Made by a program: the position numbers and the translations under genes. Positions 9,231 to 18,604 of a DNA stretch of 64,000 nt are shown in pieces. Origin of the DNA: an uncultured Pedosphaera sp. (GTDB taxonomy: Bacteria > Verrucomicrobiota > Verrucomicrobiia > Limisphaerales > Pedosphaeraceae); NCBI GenBank assembly GCA_903918755.1, contig CAIXFN010000014.1, positions 124,001-188,000 of the forward strand. Direction: 5' to 3'. Position 1 is the stretch's first letter. Each line of letters opens with the position of its first letter. Under the pieces are notes generated by a model. It worked only from the letters and a program-made list of their open reading frames with translations. It did no database searches and was not told the origin of the DNA.

Positions 9231-10208
9231 CTACCGGGGAAGGCGGTAAAACGTGAACACCGCGGGGAGTTCCGCCGCCGGATCCAAATCCATGGTGTAA
9301 AAGCCGCCATCCTTGAGCAGTTCCACGCCCGCGATCGCCGGACACAGCCGGGGGCGGAAATGACCCCAACACCGGCCCTTGGATAGGGCGGTGCTCATTT
9401 TTTTGGCCGAGTGTCCGAGAAAAGTGATGGGGGGGATCCCGGAAAGGAGGCGCGCCTTGAAGAACACCAGGTTGGAATGCAGGTGGCCGATGATGGTTTG
9501 CTCCACCTGGGATAATTTGCCGCGAACCACGTCTTCCTGCCACAGGTAAGTCAGGGCCGTGGGATCGTGGCAAAACAAGATGACTTTTTGATCGGGAGCC
9601 AGGGCGGTGAAGGCGGCCCGGACTTCCGTGAGGTGGGCGGCGCGCAAACGTTCCCATTCCGGCATTTCCACAGGGAGCGCATCGTCCGCATAGCTGGGGA
9701 GGGCGAGCAGGGTGGAGGTGACGCCGAGCAGGACATAGTGACCCAGCTCCAGGCGCCAGAATGGTTCCAAGGCCAGGTCCTTCCGCGCACGTTCCCAACT
9801 GGCCAGACGCATCCCGCCCCGGCCGCCGAAGAAACTGAGCTTGCCGATTTCGTGATCGCCGAAAATGGCGCGAAAATTCACCGGAAAACGGGCGCGCAAC
9901 TTGCCCAGGCATTCGCTGGCGCTCTGGCAGGCCGCGTCATCACTCACCCCGATGAAGGCGGAGTCGCAGGAGTAATCGCCATTGGCGATGAGCCAATCGA
10001 CCGGGCCGACGCGGGCGAGAAAGTCGTCCACCAAGTGGCCATGATTCAGCGGGTTCCGGAGCCAGATGAAACGGCGGTAAAAGCGGATGAAAAGGCGGGT
10101 GAGCGGACTGGTCAGATCGCGAAATTCGTAATCATTGCCGCGGGCGCGTTCCGCGGGGCCGGCATAATGGAGATCGCTGACGATGGCAATACGAAGGCGG
10201 CGACTCAT
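9231..10208 (-). CDS. Calcineurin-like metallophosphoesterase
   Basis: 325-residue protein with the five metallophosphoesterase blocks in order: SDLHYAG (Asp12, His14), NGDYSCD, GDHE, CHDP and GHLHS. These bind a binuclear metal centre. No signal peptide is visible, so it is probably cytosolic. Between blocks I and II it has an insert (FIRFYRRFIWLRNPLNHGH) rich in basic and aromatic residues. The substrate is unknown. The ATG at 10208 sits directly before the first strand. It converges with the lptD-like gene; nothing links the two functionally. Confidence 0.85.
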   Translation of the reverse strand: MSRRLRIAIVSDLHYAGPAERARGNDYEFRDLTSPLTRLFIRFYRRFIWLRNPLNHGHLVDDFLARVGPVDWLIANGDYSCDSAFIGVSDDAACQSASECLGKLRARFPVNFRAIFGDHEIGKLSFFGGRGGMRLASWERARKDLALEPFWRLELGHYVLLGVTSTLLALPSYADDALPVEMPEWERLRAAHLTEVRAAFTALAPDQKVILFCHDPTALTYLWQEDVVRGKLSQVEQTIIGHLHSNLVFFKARLLSGIPPITFLGHSAKKMSTALSKGRCWGHFRPRLCPAIAGVELLKDGGFYTMDLDPAAELPAVFTFYRLPR

Positions 10209-10392
10209 GGCGGATTGTTGGGCATTTCCCGGAGCGTCTCAATTAAAAAACGGTCCGGTCCCGGGCCGACAGCGAGCCCTCAACTCGCCGTTGTGTGGGC
10301 AGAAAAACGCCGACCCGGCGGTGCGTAACTGTCGGGGCGGATTTGAGCGAGAGGGAGGCTTGAAGCCGGATGGCGCGGCGCGCAGGCGGAGA

Positions 10393-11487
10393 TCACCGTC
10401 CGACGACGATCAGGTCGAGCAGGGCGGGGCCGTTATTGCCACGGCCACTGCGGCGACCGCCGGGTTGGCCACCGGCGGGGGCGTTGGTTGCGGGGGCGGC
10501 CACGGCGGCATCGCCGGTGGGGGTGGCGGGACGCTCCGTGGCGATCAGGATGATCGTGTTTTTCTTTTCATCCAGAGTGCAGGTTTTGGCACCGGGTTTC
10601 GTTTGGACGGTCTGAGCGACGACAAAGCTCGTGGGGCTTGTTTCCTTGATGATGGTGAGCGTGCCGTCGCGCTGGGAGCTGAAGGCCTCCATCGTATTGG
10701 GATTGAAACCGCCGCCGTCAGTACCACTGCCGATGGGCAGCGTAGTGATAATTTTGCCATCGTCCGCATTCATTATGACGGCGGTGGCGGGATTCCGGCA
10801 GAAAGCGAACAGGATGTGGTTTTTGGCGTCCAGGCCCAGACCGGCGGGGGTGGTGGCTTTGCCACCCAAGTCGTGGTGGGCGGTGACTTTGAGCGTTTTT
10901 ACATCCACCACGGCGACGTTGTTGTTGTCTTCGATGTCCACGAAGAGATGGCCGTGGCCATCGCTGACGGCCTGTTCCGGCGCGCCACCCAAATCAATCG
11001 TGCCGACGATTGCGCCGTCCTTGGCATCAATGACGGTGGCATTGGGGGCGCGATGGCTGAGGACGTAAACGCGTTCGGTTTCGGCCTCAAAATAGATGCC
11101 GTCCGGGTTGCCTTCCACGGGAATCGTCTTGAGGGTCGCCAGGGTCTGAGTGTCCCACATCAGGACGGGGTTGCTGCTGCTGAAGCCGTGATGGGATTTT
11201 GGGTCGATGGCGGCGCCATGGACGCCTTTGGCGTCCGGGATGGTGCCGACGGATTTCAGCGAGTCGAGGTCAAACACCAGCACCTGGCCGCCGCGCGGCA
11301 CATACAGGCGGCGGCCGACGCTGTCCGCGCAGACGTAATCGATGCCGCCGGTGCCCATATGCTGGGCGGAATTCACGATTTTGTAATGGAAGACATCCGG
11401 CGGGGGCACTTGGGCCGGGGCCGGGGTGGCGAGAAAGCCGCTGCCCGCCAAGGCCAGCAGGGAAACGGAAAGTTTGGTGATGCTCAT
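10393..11487 (-). CDS. Exported YncE-like beta-propeller protein
   Basis: 364 residues. A signal peptide (MSITKLSVSLLALAGSGFLA, cleavage near PAPAQ) is followed by recurring WD/NHL-like blade motifs typical of the YncE/surface-layer propeller group: LYVPRGGQVLVFDLDSLKSV, PNATVIDAKDGAIVGTIDLG, VAVVDVKTLKVTAHHDLGG. The tail is rich in Gly, Arg, Ala and Pro. It probably lies in the periplasm or at the cell surface; ligand and role are unknown. The 184 bp downstream show no gene. A long plus-strand frame across this gene is antisense and not real. Confidence 0.8.
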   Translation of the reverse strand: MSITKLSVSLLALAGSGFLATPAPAQVPPPDVFHYKIVNSAQHMGTGGIDYVCADSVGRRLYVPRGGQVLVFDLDSLKSVGTIPDAKGVHGAAIDPKSHHGFSSSNPVLMWDTQTLATLKTIPVEGNPDGIYFEAETERVYVLSHRAPNATVIDAKDGAIVGTIDLGGAPEQAVSDGHGHLFVDIEDNNNVAVVDVKTLKVTAHHDLGGKATTPAGLGLDAKNHILFAFCRNPATAVIMNADDGKIITTLPIGSGTDGGGFNPNTMEAFSSQRDGTLTIIKETSPTSFVVAQTVQTKPGAKTCTLDEKKNTIILIATERPATPTGDAAVAAPATNAPAGGQPGGRRSGRGNNGPALLDLIVVGR

Positions 11488-11627
11488 AATGGGTGGGAGT
11501 AGACAGTCATTGGCGGTCCTGGCGGACGCAGGTCAGTGACGAGAGTGCCGGGGTGTAGCCGTAGGAGCAGACGCGGGTCGGGGGTGGCCGGTTACAGTCG
11601 GGTGGCGGTGGGGCGGGTGGAATTCGC

Positions 11628-11655
11628 TTTGCAAACCCGGGAATGAACCTATTTT
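11628..11655 (+). promoter_or_regulatory. Promoter candidate for prmC
   Basis: TTTGCA (11628-11633), a 16-bp spacer and TATTTT (11650-11655). The -10 element ends only 6 bp before the GTG at 11662, so the mRNA would be leaderless or nearly so. Confidence 0.3.
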
Positions 11656-11661
11656 ACCCGC

Positions 11662-12543
11662 GTGACTGTGCTTGAGGTGATCCAGCGCAGCGCGGAGTTT
11701 TTGACCCGGAAAGAGGTCGAAACGCCGCGGTTGCAGGTCGAACTGCTGCTGGCGCATCTTTTGCGCCTGCCGCGGATGGGGCTTTATTTAAACTTCGAGC
11801 GGCAGTTGACGGCACCGGAACTGGATCAATTGCGGGAATGGGTGCGACGGCGTGGCGAACGGGAACCGCTGCAGCACATCATCGGTTCCACCTCGTTTTG
11901 CGGGTTGGAAATGGCCGTAAGCCGAGAGGTGCTCGTGCCCCGGCCGGAGACGGAATTGCTGGCGGAGTTGGGTTGGAAGTTTTTGCTGCAACAGGCCGGG
12001 GTGACCCCGATGGCGCTGGATTTTGGCACGGGCAGCGGTTGTCTGGCGATTCTGCTGGCGGCCAAGTGTCCGGCCGCCAGCGTCGAAGCGGTGGACATCT
12101 CGCCCGAGGCGTTGGCGATAGCCCAAGGGAATGCGGATCGGCATGGGGTGGCGGGGCGGGTGCGTTTTCGGGAAAGTGATGGCTTTGCGGCGCTGGAGCG
12201 GGAGGCGCGATTTGATCTGATTATCTCCAATCCTCCCTACATCCCGAGTGAGGAGATTGCGACGCTGGACCCGGAGGTGCGGGACCATGATCCCCGGCGG
12301 GCGTTGGATGGGGGCGCAGATGGACTGGAATTTTACCGGCGGCTGGCGGGGGAAGCGGCCGCTTTTCTGCGGCCCGGGGGGCGTTTGATGTGCGAATTCG
12401 GCGATGGGCAGGCGCCGGCGGTGGCGGAATTGCTCCGCACGCAAATGTGGATTGTCGAAACGGTGCTCTCTGATTACAGTGGATGTGAACGAATTTTGGT
12501 GGCGTACCGCGGTCCGGAAAACGGCGCGACGGCCGCCCCGTAA
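11662..12543 (+). CDS. prmC: Peptide chain release factor N5-glutamine methyltransferase
   Basis: Methylates the Gln of the GGQ motif in release factors RF1/RF2, using SAM. Residues 1-80 form the helical N-terminal domain (DELLLAHLL-like: VELLLAHLLRLPRMGLYL). The Rossmann methyltransferase domain has the SAM motif LDFGTGSGCLAI and the substrate-binding NPPY at residues 190-193. Length of 293 residues is normal. The likely start is GTG 11662; no Shine-Dalgarno is evident. No release-factor gene is adjacent; murA follows 18 bp downstream. Confidence 0.93.
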   Translation: MTVLEVIQRSAEFLTRKEVETPRLQVELLLAHLLRLPRMGLYLNFERQLTAPELDQLREWVRRRGEREPLQHIIGSTSFCGLEMAVSREVLVPRPETELLAELGWKFLLQQAGVTPMALDFGTGSGCLAILLAAKCPAASVEAVDISPEALAIAQGNADRHGVAGRVRFRESDGFAALEREARFDLIISNPPYIPSEEIATLDPEVRDHDPRRALDGGADGLEFYRRLAGEAAAFLRPGGRLMCEFGDGQAPAVAELLRTQMWIVETVLSDYSGCERILVAYRGPENGATAAP

Positions 12544-12561
12544 TCTTTAGCCCGACATTCA

Positions 12562-13824
12562 ATGGACAGTTTATCTATCAAAGGCGGGACTCCCCTCCAT
12601 GGCGATGTGACGATCAGCGGCGCCAAAAATGCGGTCCTGCCAATCATGGCCGCCACCCTGCTGACCGCCGAAACGTGTGTGATCCGGCGGGTGCCGAATC
12701 TGAGCGACGTGAAATTCATGGCGCAGATTCTGACTTCGCTGGGCGCGGAGGTGACGTTTGAGGGGGACACGCTGCAGGTGCGCGCGGCGAAACTCAAGCC
12801 GGTGGGGGATTACGATTTGATCCGCAAGATGCGGGGATCGGTGTGCATCATGGGGCCGTTGCTGGGCCGGTTGCACAAGGCAACGGTTTCCCTGCCCGGC
12901 GGCTGCATCATCGGCGCGCGACCGATCGGCCTGCATTTGAAGGGATTTGCCGCGTTGGGTGCGGAAGTGGTGGTGGAGGCGGGTTATGTGCGGGCCACGG
13001 CGAAGCGGTTGGTGGGGACGGAAATGTTCCTAGGTGGCCGGGCTGGTTCGACCGTGCTGGGAACCGCCAATGTCATGATGGCCGCCGTACTGGCGGAAGG
13101 GGTGACCATTATTGAGAGCGCCGCCTGCGAACCCGAAGTGGTGGATGTGGCGAATTTCCTCATTGCGATGGGGGCGAAAATCACCGGGGTCGGAAGCCCG
13201 ACCATCACGATCACCGGGGTGAAGGAATTGCATGGGGCGGAGCACGAGGTGATTCCGGACCGGATTGAGGCCGCGACTTATGCGCTGGCGGCGGCGGCGA
13301 CGGACGGGGAGGTCCGGATTTTGGGCGCGCGGCCGGATCACTTGCATGCGGTGCTGGACAAGATGCGGGACGCGGGGGTGAAGATCGAGCGTAACGGCAC
13401 GACCCTAACGGTCAGTCGGAAGGGGAAACTGAAGCCGGTGGATATCACCACGCTGCCGTATTCGGGTTTTCCGACGGACGCGCAGGCGCAGATGATGGTC
13501 TTGATGGCATTGACGCCAGGCATCAGCATCATCACGGAACGGATTTTTGAGTCGCGCTTCATGCACGTGAGTGAACTGGCGCGGCTGGGGGCGGATATTG
13601 AAATCGAGGGGCCGAGCGCGATCGTCAAGGGGGGCAAGCCGCTGAGCGGGGCGCCGGTCATGGCCAGCGATCTGCGGGCCTCGGCGGCCTTGGTGATCGC
13701 CGGTTTGGCGGCGCAAGGCACCACGCAGGTCAACCGGGTGTATCACCTGGACCGTGGTTACGAAAACATTGATGGCAAGTTGCGCCAATTGGGCGCGCGC
13801 ATCGAACGCGTGGAGGAAACATGA
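12562..13824 (+). CDS. murA: UDP-N-acetylglucosamine 1-carboxyvinyltransferase
   Basis: Transfers enolpyruvate from PEP to UDP-GlcNAc, the first committed step of peptidoglycan synthesis, in the cytosol. 420 residues, full length. The catalytic loop LPGGCIIGARPIGLH places Cys at residue 115, the same number as in E. coli, so fosfomycin sensitivity at this residue is not ruled out. Other family blocks are present: GAKNAVLPIMAA near the N-terminus, GTANVMMAAVLAEG and LRASAALVIAGLAAQG. It overlaps the next gene by 4 nt (ATGA). Confidence 0.97.
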   Translation: MDSLSIKGGTPLHGDVTISGAKNAVLPIMAATLLTAETCVIRRVPNLSDVKFMAQILTSLGAEVTFEGDTLQVRAAKLKPVGDYDLIRKMRGSVCIMGPLLGRLHKATVSLPGGCIIGARPIGLHLKGFAALGAEVVVEAGYVRATAKRLVGTEMFLGGRAGSTVLGTANVMMAAVLAEGVTIIESAACEPEVVDVANFLIAMGAKITGVGSPTITITGVKELHGAEHEVIPDRIEAATYALAAAATDGEVRILGARPDHLHAVLDKMRDAGVKIERNGTTLTVSRKGKLKPVDITTLPYSGFPTDAQAQMMVLMALTPGISIITERIFESRFMHVSELARLGADIEIEGPSAIVKGGKPLSGAPVMASDLRASAALVIAGLAAQGTTQVNRVYHLDRGYENIDGKLRQLGARIERVEET

Positions 13825-14228
13825 TCAAGTTTGTCACGGGAGTCGTAATCGTATTTCTCGTCATCTTCGGCCTCTTCAAGTTGTGGTCCTATTGGGATCA
13901 GATCAACAATGACAAGGTGACGGAGCAACGGCAGTCGGTGGCCAATGCCATTGTGCCGGAGCAATTAGCCGGGTTGCCAAATGAATATGAGCCCGCGCTC
14001 CGGGCGGCGCAAAGTCACGGCATTCCCGGGATGAAGGAATGGCTCCGCACGTACGGCAAAATTTGTGAAGACCCCCGCCGGGGCTGGATTGAGTTGGATT
14101 ACGTGGTGCTGATCTCCCGCGAAGAGCCCGCGGAGGCGCGCCGGATGTTTGCGGCGGTGAAAGCCCGGACGCCGGAGACTTCCCCGATTTACCCTCGGAT
14201 CAAGCAGCTCGAGAAGACTTATCAGTGA
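13821..14228 (+). CDS. Small single-pass membrane protein of unknown function
   Basis: 135 residues. One N-terminal membrane helix (FVTGVVIVFLVIFGLFKLW) is followed by a soluble helical domain with PNEYEPALRAAQSHGIPGMKEWL, which I do not recognise. The ATG overlaps the murA stop, so it is translationally coupled to murA. Its 3' end overlaps the end of the convergent aldolase gene by 7 bp. A link to cell-envelope synthesis is only suggested by position. Confidence 0.7.
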   Translation: MIKFVTGVVIVFLVIFGLFKLWSYWDQINNDKVTEQRQSVANAIVPEQLAGLPNEYEPALRAAQSHGIPGMKEWLRTYGKICEDPRRGWIELDYVVLISREEPAEARRMFAAVKARTPETSPIYPRIKQLEKTYQ

Positions 14229-14881
14229 GGCAGGGCCGCCCGGGCCCGTTGGGCGGCGGCCACAAATTCCCCCGCCAGCCGGGTGAGTTCCGGCCAGTCG
14301 TTGTCCCGCAGGATGCGCGCCGAAAGGAGTGAGGAGCCCACCCCGAGGGCGGCGCAGCCGGCTTTGAGAAAGTCGGCGATGTTCGGCAGGTCCACCCCGC
14401 CGGTGGGCACGATCCGCAAGTGGGGCAGGGGTGCCCGCAAGGCTTTGATATAATTCGGTCCCAAGCCATCCGCGGGAAAAATTTTGATGAAATCGGCTCC
14501 GGCCTCGTAGGCGAGTTGGGCTTCCGTGGGGGTATAAGCGCCAAGCATGACCGGACGATCCAGCGCGCGGGCGGCGGCGGCGATTTCGGGACGGGTGATG
14601 GGACTCACGACGAATTCGGCGCCCGCTTCCACGGCGGCCCGGCAGGTGGCGGCGTCCAAAACGGTGCCCACTCCCAGCAAGGCGCGATTGCCGAATTCCG
14701 CGGTCGCGGCGCGGATCGCCGCCAGCGCGTCCGGTGTGGTCATGGTAATTTCAACCGCGATCACGCCCCCGGCCAGGAGGGCGGCGGTGAGCGGCAAAAC
14801 CTGGTCCGCGGATTTGGCGCGAACGACGGCGATGATCCCGGGGTTCAACAGAGCGGCGATGATTTCAGATTTGGTGCGCAT
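14222..14881 (-). CDS. KDPG/KHG-type aldolase (Eda family)
   Basis: 219-residue class I aldolase that splits 2-keto-3-deoxy sugar acids into pyruvate and an aldehyde. The Schiff-base Lys is Lys133 in FIKIFPAD, and the catalytic Glu is Glu44 in VEITMTTP. It lies 14 bp downstream of the YjhG-type dehydratase and is surely its operon partner. The product of that dehydratase would be 2-dehydro-3-deoxy-D-pentonate, so this aldolase may act on the C5 acid, giving pyruvate and glycolaldehyde, rather than on KDPG itself. Substrate preference cannot be read from the sequence. Confidence 0.88.
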   Translation of the reverse strand: MRTKSEIIAALLNPGIIAVVRAKSADQVLPLTAALLAGGVIAVEITMTTPDALAAIRAATAEFGNRALLGVGTVLDAATCRAAVEAGAEFVVSPITRPEIAAAARALDRPVMLGAYTPTEAQLAYEAGADFIKIFPADGLGPNYIKALRAPLPHLRIVPTGGVDLPNIADFLKAGCAALGVGSSLLSARILRDNDWPELTRLAGEFVAAAQRARAALPH

Positions 14882-14895
14882 GCAGCCAGGTTAAT

Positions 14896-16878
14896 TCAAG
14901 CTGGCGTGGATGATGCCAGCGCGGCCCGGCCGGCGGCAAGCGTTTCAATGATCCGGTCGGTATCGTAAACACAGCCCGCCCAGGCGCCGCCGCCGGTCAA
15001 TTGGAGGGCGGCCCACAAGCGGGTGTCTGCCGGGAGTTCGGGATGGGGGGCCAGGTCCGGGCGGGAGGGGCGGGCGGCCAGGACTCGGGCGCCGATTTCC
15101 GGGGCGAAAGTCCGACCGGGCTCGCCGATCAGATCAATGGTGCCTTCATTGTTCCGCTGGTCGATCACCACGCGGATCAGGTCCCCGTCCACCAGCTTGC
15201 CGAGCGGCCCTCCCGCCAGGCCTTCGGGGCCGATATGTCCGATGCAGGCGCCGGTGGAAACGCCGGAGAACCGGGCGTCCGTGAGCAGGGCGACATGCTT
15301 GCCAAAGGGCAGATGCTTGAGGGCGCTGGTGACCTGGTAGGTCTCCTCCATGCCGGTGCCCAGCGGTCCGATGCCGGTCAGCACCATCACGTCCCCCGCC
15401 TGGATGCGGCCCTGTTTGATGGCAGTGATGGCCGCTTTCTCGCTGACAAAAACGCGAGCGGGACCCTCCTTGCGGTAAACGCCATCCTCCCCCACCACGG
15501 CGGGATCGATCGCGGTGCTCTTCACGACGGCGCCTTCGGGCGCGAGATTGCCGCGGGGAAAGATCATGGTGCGGGCCAACCCCCGGGATTGGGCGCGGGC
15601 GGGGGAGAAAATGACCTCATCCGGATCCACCCCATCCAGTTCCTGCAGCAGGGCGCGGAATCGTTGCCGCCGTTCGGAATGCTCCCAGACGGCCAGATTT
15701 TCGCCGAGGGTTTGGCCGGTGACAGTCAAGGCATCGGTTTGGAGCAGGCCGAGTTCCCGCAGGTGGAGCATGACCTCGGGGACGCCGCCCGCCAGGAAGA
15801 CCCGCACGGTGGGATGATGGACCGGGCCGTTGGGCAGGACGCTGACGAGCCGGGGCGTGCGGCGATTGATGGCGATCCAGTCCGCGACGTCCGGCGGCCG
15901 CAAGCCGGCGGCGTGGGCGATGGCGGGGATGTGGAGGAGCAAATTGGTGGAACCGCCAAAAGCCGCATGAACAGTCATGGCGTTGGCGATGCTCGCCCGG
16001 GTGAGGACGTTGCGGGTGGTGAGCCCGCGGGTGGCCAGATCCGCCAAGGCCCGGGCTGAGCGGCGGGCCAGATCCAACCAGACCGGCTGCCCCGAGGGCG
16101 CCAGCGCGGAATGCGGCATGGAAAGGCCGAGCGCCTCCCCTACTACCTGCGTGGTGGCGGCGGTGCCGAGGAACTGGCACCCGCCGCCCGGGGTCCCGCA
16201 GGCCCGGCACCCCAGATCGGCGGCTTCGTCGAGCGTGATGAGGCCATGGGCGTAGCGCGCCCCCAAGGTTTGCACAGAGCCCGCGTCCTCCCCGACGGTG
16301 GGAGGCAGGGTCACCCCACCGGGAACAATGACGGAAGGCAAATCGGGGAGGCCGGCCAGGGCCATCAGCATGGCCGGGAGACCCTTGTCGCAAGTGGCCA
16401 CGCCGAGCACGCCGGCACGGCGCGGGAGCGAGCGGGCCAGCCGGCGGAAAATCATGGCGGCGTCATTGCGATAGGGCAGGCTGTCAAACATGCCGGTGGT
16501 GCCCTGGGTCCGGCCGTCACAGGGATCCGAACAAAAGGCGGCGAAGGGCAGGGCTTGTAACCGGCGGAATTCCTCCGCGGCTGCCTGGACCTGCAACGCG
16601 ATCTCCCAGTGGCCGGTATGATAACCGAGCGCGATGGGGGCGCCATCCGCCGCGCGTAATCCACCCTGGGTGCTGAGGATGAGGAATTGGGTGCGGCCCA
16701 CTTCCGCCGGGTTCCAACCCATGCCGGCGTTTTGGGTGAGACCGAAGAGGTCGCCGCTGGGATGATTCAGCAGCAGGTCGGCGGTGACCGGCAGGCGGCC
16801 GGCCGGCCCGGGAGCCCGGGTGCGGAGCTCGAAGATCTCCGGCGGATCGGCGGTCAGTTGGTTGGCGGTGGAACTCAT
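14896..16878 (-). CDS. YjhG/YagF-type D-xylonate dehydratase (IlvD/Edd family)
   Basis: 660 residues. It follows the E. coli YjhG/YagF pattern closely along its whole length: [112 protein letters not shown]. The conserved cysteines in SDPCDG, ATCDKG and GGGCQF would hold the Fe-S cluster. The reaction is D-xylonate to 2-dehydro-3-deoxy-D-pentonate. The ATG at 16878 is preferred to a TTG four codons upstream. It forms an operon with the Eda-family aldolase. Confidence 0.92.
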   Translation of the reverse strand: MSSTANQLTADPPEIFELRTRAPGPAGRLPVTADLLLNHPSGDLFGLTQNAGMGWNPAEVGRTQFLILSTQGGLRAADGAPIALGYHTGHWEIALQVQAAAEEFRRLQALPFAAFCSDPCDGRTQGTTGMFDSLPYRNDAAMIFRRLARSLPRRAGVLGVATCDKGLPAMLMALAGLPDLPSVIVPGGVTLPPTVGEDAGSVQTLGARYAHGLITLDEAADLGCRACGTPGGGCQFLGTAATTQVVGEALGLSMPHSALAPSGQPVWLDLARRSARALADLATRGLTTRNVLTRASIANAMTVHAAFGGSTNLLLHIPAIAHAAGLRPPDVADWIAINRRTPRLVSVLPNGPVHHPTVRVFLAGGVPEVMLHLRELGLLQTDALTVTGQTLGENLAVWEHSERRQRFRALLQELDGVDPDEVIFSPARAQSRGLARTMIFPRGNLAPEGAVVKSTAIDPAVVGEDGVYRKEGPARVFVSEKAAITAIKQGRIQAGDVMVLTGIGPLGTGMEETYQVTSALKHLPFGKHVALLTDARFSGVSTGACIGHIGPEGLAGGPLGKLVDGDLIRVVIDQRNNEGTIDLIGEPGRTFAPEIGARVLAARPSRPDLAPHPELPADTRLWAALQLTGGGAWAGCVYDTDRIIETLAAGRAALASSTPA

Positions 16879-17047
16879 GGCACAATTCAAGCAGGGCGCG
16901 GCGCGAGGTCAAAGGCAAAATGGGCGACAATAACCGTTGCGATTATCCCCAGGAAGGGTTAGAAGGAAGGATCGGTTCGCTAAGCGTTGCTAAGCCCCGA
17001 AGCCCGTTCCGAAACCCGTCCTGCAGCCGCCGAATTGGACCCTGAAC

Positions 17048-17893
17048 ATGAAAAAGGCCTTCACGTTGATCGAATTGCTGGTGGTCATCGCCATTATCGC
17101 CATCCTCGCAGGATTGCTGCTGCCGGTGTTGGCGAAAGCGAAGTCCCACGCCAAGCTGGCGCAATGTATGAACAACGAGCGGCAGCTCGCGCTGACGTGG
17201 GTGACTTACGCCGGGGACAACAATGACCGGGTGGCGCAGAACGGAGAACCGCCGCAAGGGGGCAGCCCGGATGTCAAGATGTGGGTGCAGGGGGAATTCT
17301 ATTATGCGCCGGACGCGACCAATCAGGATTTGCTCATCAACCCGAAATATGCGCAGTTCGCGAATTATTTGAAGACCATCGATGTGTATCGCTGTCCGTC
17401 CGATCGTTCCATGGTTCAGGAAGGAGCGGTCCAGGTGCCGCGGTTGCGCAGCTACGGCTTGAACTGTTTCACCGGATGGGATTGGACTTCCAATCCTTGG
17501 GATGGGGACACCCGGCTGAATCCCAATTCCCCCTACCAGGTATTCCTCAAGACCACGCAAATCGCCGGAATTTCCCCGGCCGATCTGCTCACTTTTCTCG
17601 ACATGCATCCTGACAGTATTTGCAAACCGTATTTTGGGATCGTGATGGGGGGAGTGGGGCCGAATGGACTGTCCCTGCAGGGCGGGGAAGGTTTTTTCAA
17701 CTATCCGGCCACTTATCATGACGCCACGGGCGGGGCGATGGCCTATGCCGATGGCCATGTGTCCCGTCATCGGTGGATGGACCAACGGACGATGGCGGCC
17801 AAATCGGTGAATTTTCACGATCACAACGACCCGTCCCCGGGTAATTTGGATATCGACTGGCTGCGGATCCATGCGTCGATCGCGAAGCGTTAG
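17048..17893 (+). CDS. Pseudopilin-like exported protein (prepilin N-terminus, DG motif)
   Basis: 281 residues. [17 protein letters not shown] is a very short prepilin leader plus the hydrophobic helix processed by a prepilin peptidase. The C-terminal globular domain has YRCPSD and a [20 protein letters not shown] motif, close to the H-X9-DG pattern of the large verrucomicrobial/planctomycetal pseudopilin-like family. It is a distant relative of the three copies at 39-47 kb and stands alone here. It is likely anchored in the inner membrane or assembled by a T2SS/T4P-like machine. Exact role unknown. Confidence 0.85.
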   Translation: MKKAFTLIELLVVIAIIAILAGLLLPVLAKAKSHAKLAQCMNNERQLALTWVTYAGDNNDRVAQNGEPPQGGSPDVKMWVQGEFYYAPDATNQDLLINPKYAQFANYLKTIDVYRCPSDRSMVQEGAVQVPRLRSYGLNCFTGWDWTSNPWDGDTRLNPNSPYQVFLKTTQIAGISPADLLTFLDMHPDSICKPYFGIVMGGVGPNGLSLQGGEGFFNYPATYHDATGGAMAYADGHVSRHRWMDQRTMAAKSVNFHDHNDPSPGNLDIDWLRIHASIAKR

Positions 17894-17952
17894 GCGGGAG
17901 CGGCCGGTCCGGGTGCCGGGGGCGGCAGTTTAAGCAGGTTTTCCGACCACGC

Positions 17953-18564
17953 GTGCACCGCAACTTCTCATTGGGATTCATCATCCTGGCGGCCGGGCAA
18001 TCCCGGCGGATGGGCCGCCCCAAACTTTTGTTGCCCTGGGGGGATGGGACGGTGCTGGGCCACCTGCTGGAGTTGGGTGGACGCCTGCGGGCCGACCAAA
18101 TCGTGGTGGTCCACGCCAGCGGGGCGCGGGAACTCGAAAGCGCATTGGATGGTTTGAATTTCCCGTCGGCGAGTCGCGTGGTGAACCCGGATCCGGATTC
18201 GGACATGCGGCAGTCCATTCGCTGCGCCGCCCAACGGCCGGGTTGGCATTCCGCGTTGACTCATTGGGCCATCGCGCTGGGAGATCAGCCGCATTTGGAG
18301 TGGGCAACCTGGGCGGCGGTACAAAGTCGGGCGGCGGCACAGCCCGAGTTGATCTGCCAGCCGGCTTACCAAGGGAAACCAAAACACCCGGTGTTTTTGC
18401 CGCGGGCGGAGTTCCGGCGCCTGGCGGAAAATACCGGGGGAACGATGAAGGATTTTTTGCGCGAACGCGCGGCCTTGGTGTCTTTGGTGGAACTGGCGGA
18501 TCCCGGGCTGGATCTGGACCTGGACACGCCCGCCGATTACGAACGGGCGTTGAAAATGCGGTGA
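17953..18564 (+). CDS. MocA-like molybdenum cofactor cytidylyltransferase
   Basis: 203 residues with the nucleotidyltransferase signature LAAGQSRRMGRPKLLLPWGDGTVLGHLL at the N-terminus, then GDQPHLE and the acidic tail LDLDTPADYE. This fits the MobA/MocA family, which attaches CMP to molybdopterin for xanthine-dehydrogenase-type enzymes. It ends 40 bp from the end of a convergent molybdenum hydroxylase operon, which supports the MocA assignment over MobA. The start is GTG 17953. I see no other molybdenum cofactor gene in the window. Confidence 0.8.
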   Translation: MHRNFSLGFIILAAGQSRRMGRPKLLLPWGDGTVLGHLLELGGRLRADQIVVVHASGARELESALDGLNFPSASRVVNPDPDSDMRQSIRCAAQRPGWHSALTHWAIALGDQPHLEWATWAAVQSRAAAQPELICQPAYQGKPKHPVFLPRAEFRRLAENTGGTMKDFLRERAALVSLVELADPGLDLDLDTPADYERALKMR

Positions 18565-18604
18565 CGGCAACCAGGCCGCCTTTGACGGGAACAGACGGAC
18601 TGGT

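Noticed and set aside
10183-11502. 439-residue open frame on the plus strand
   Set aside because: It is antisense to the YncE-like gene, which has a signal peptide and propeller motifs; the plus-frame product is a Gly/Asp/Val-rich reverse-complement shadow with no domain.
15001-16059. 352-residue plus-strand frame
   Set aside because: Antisense to the YjhG-type dehydratase; no signal, domain or start context.
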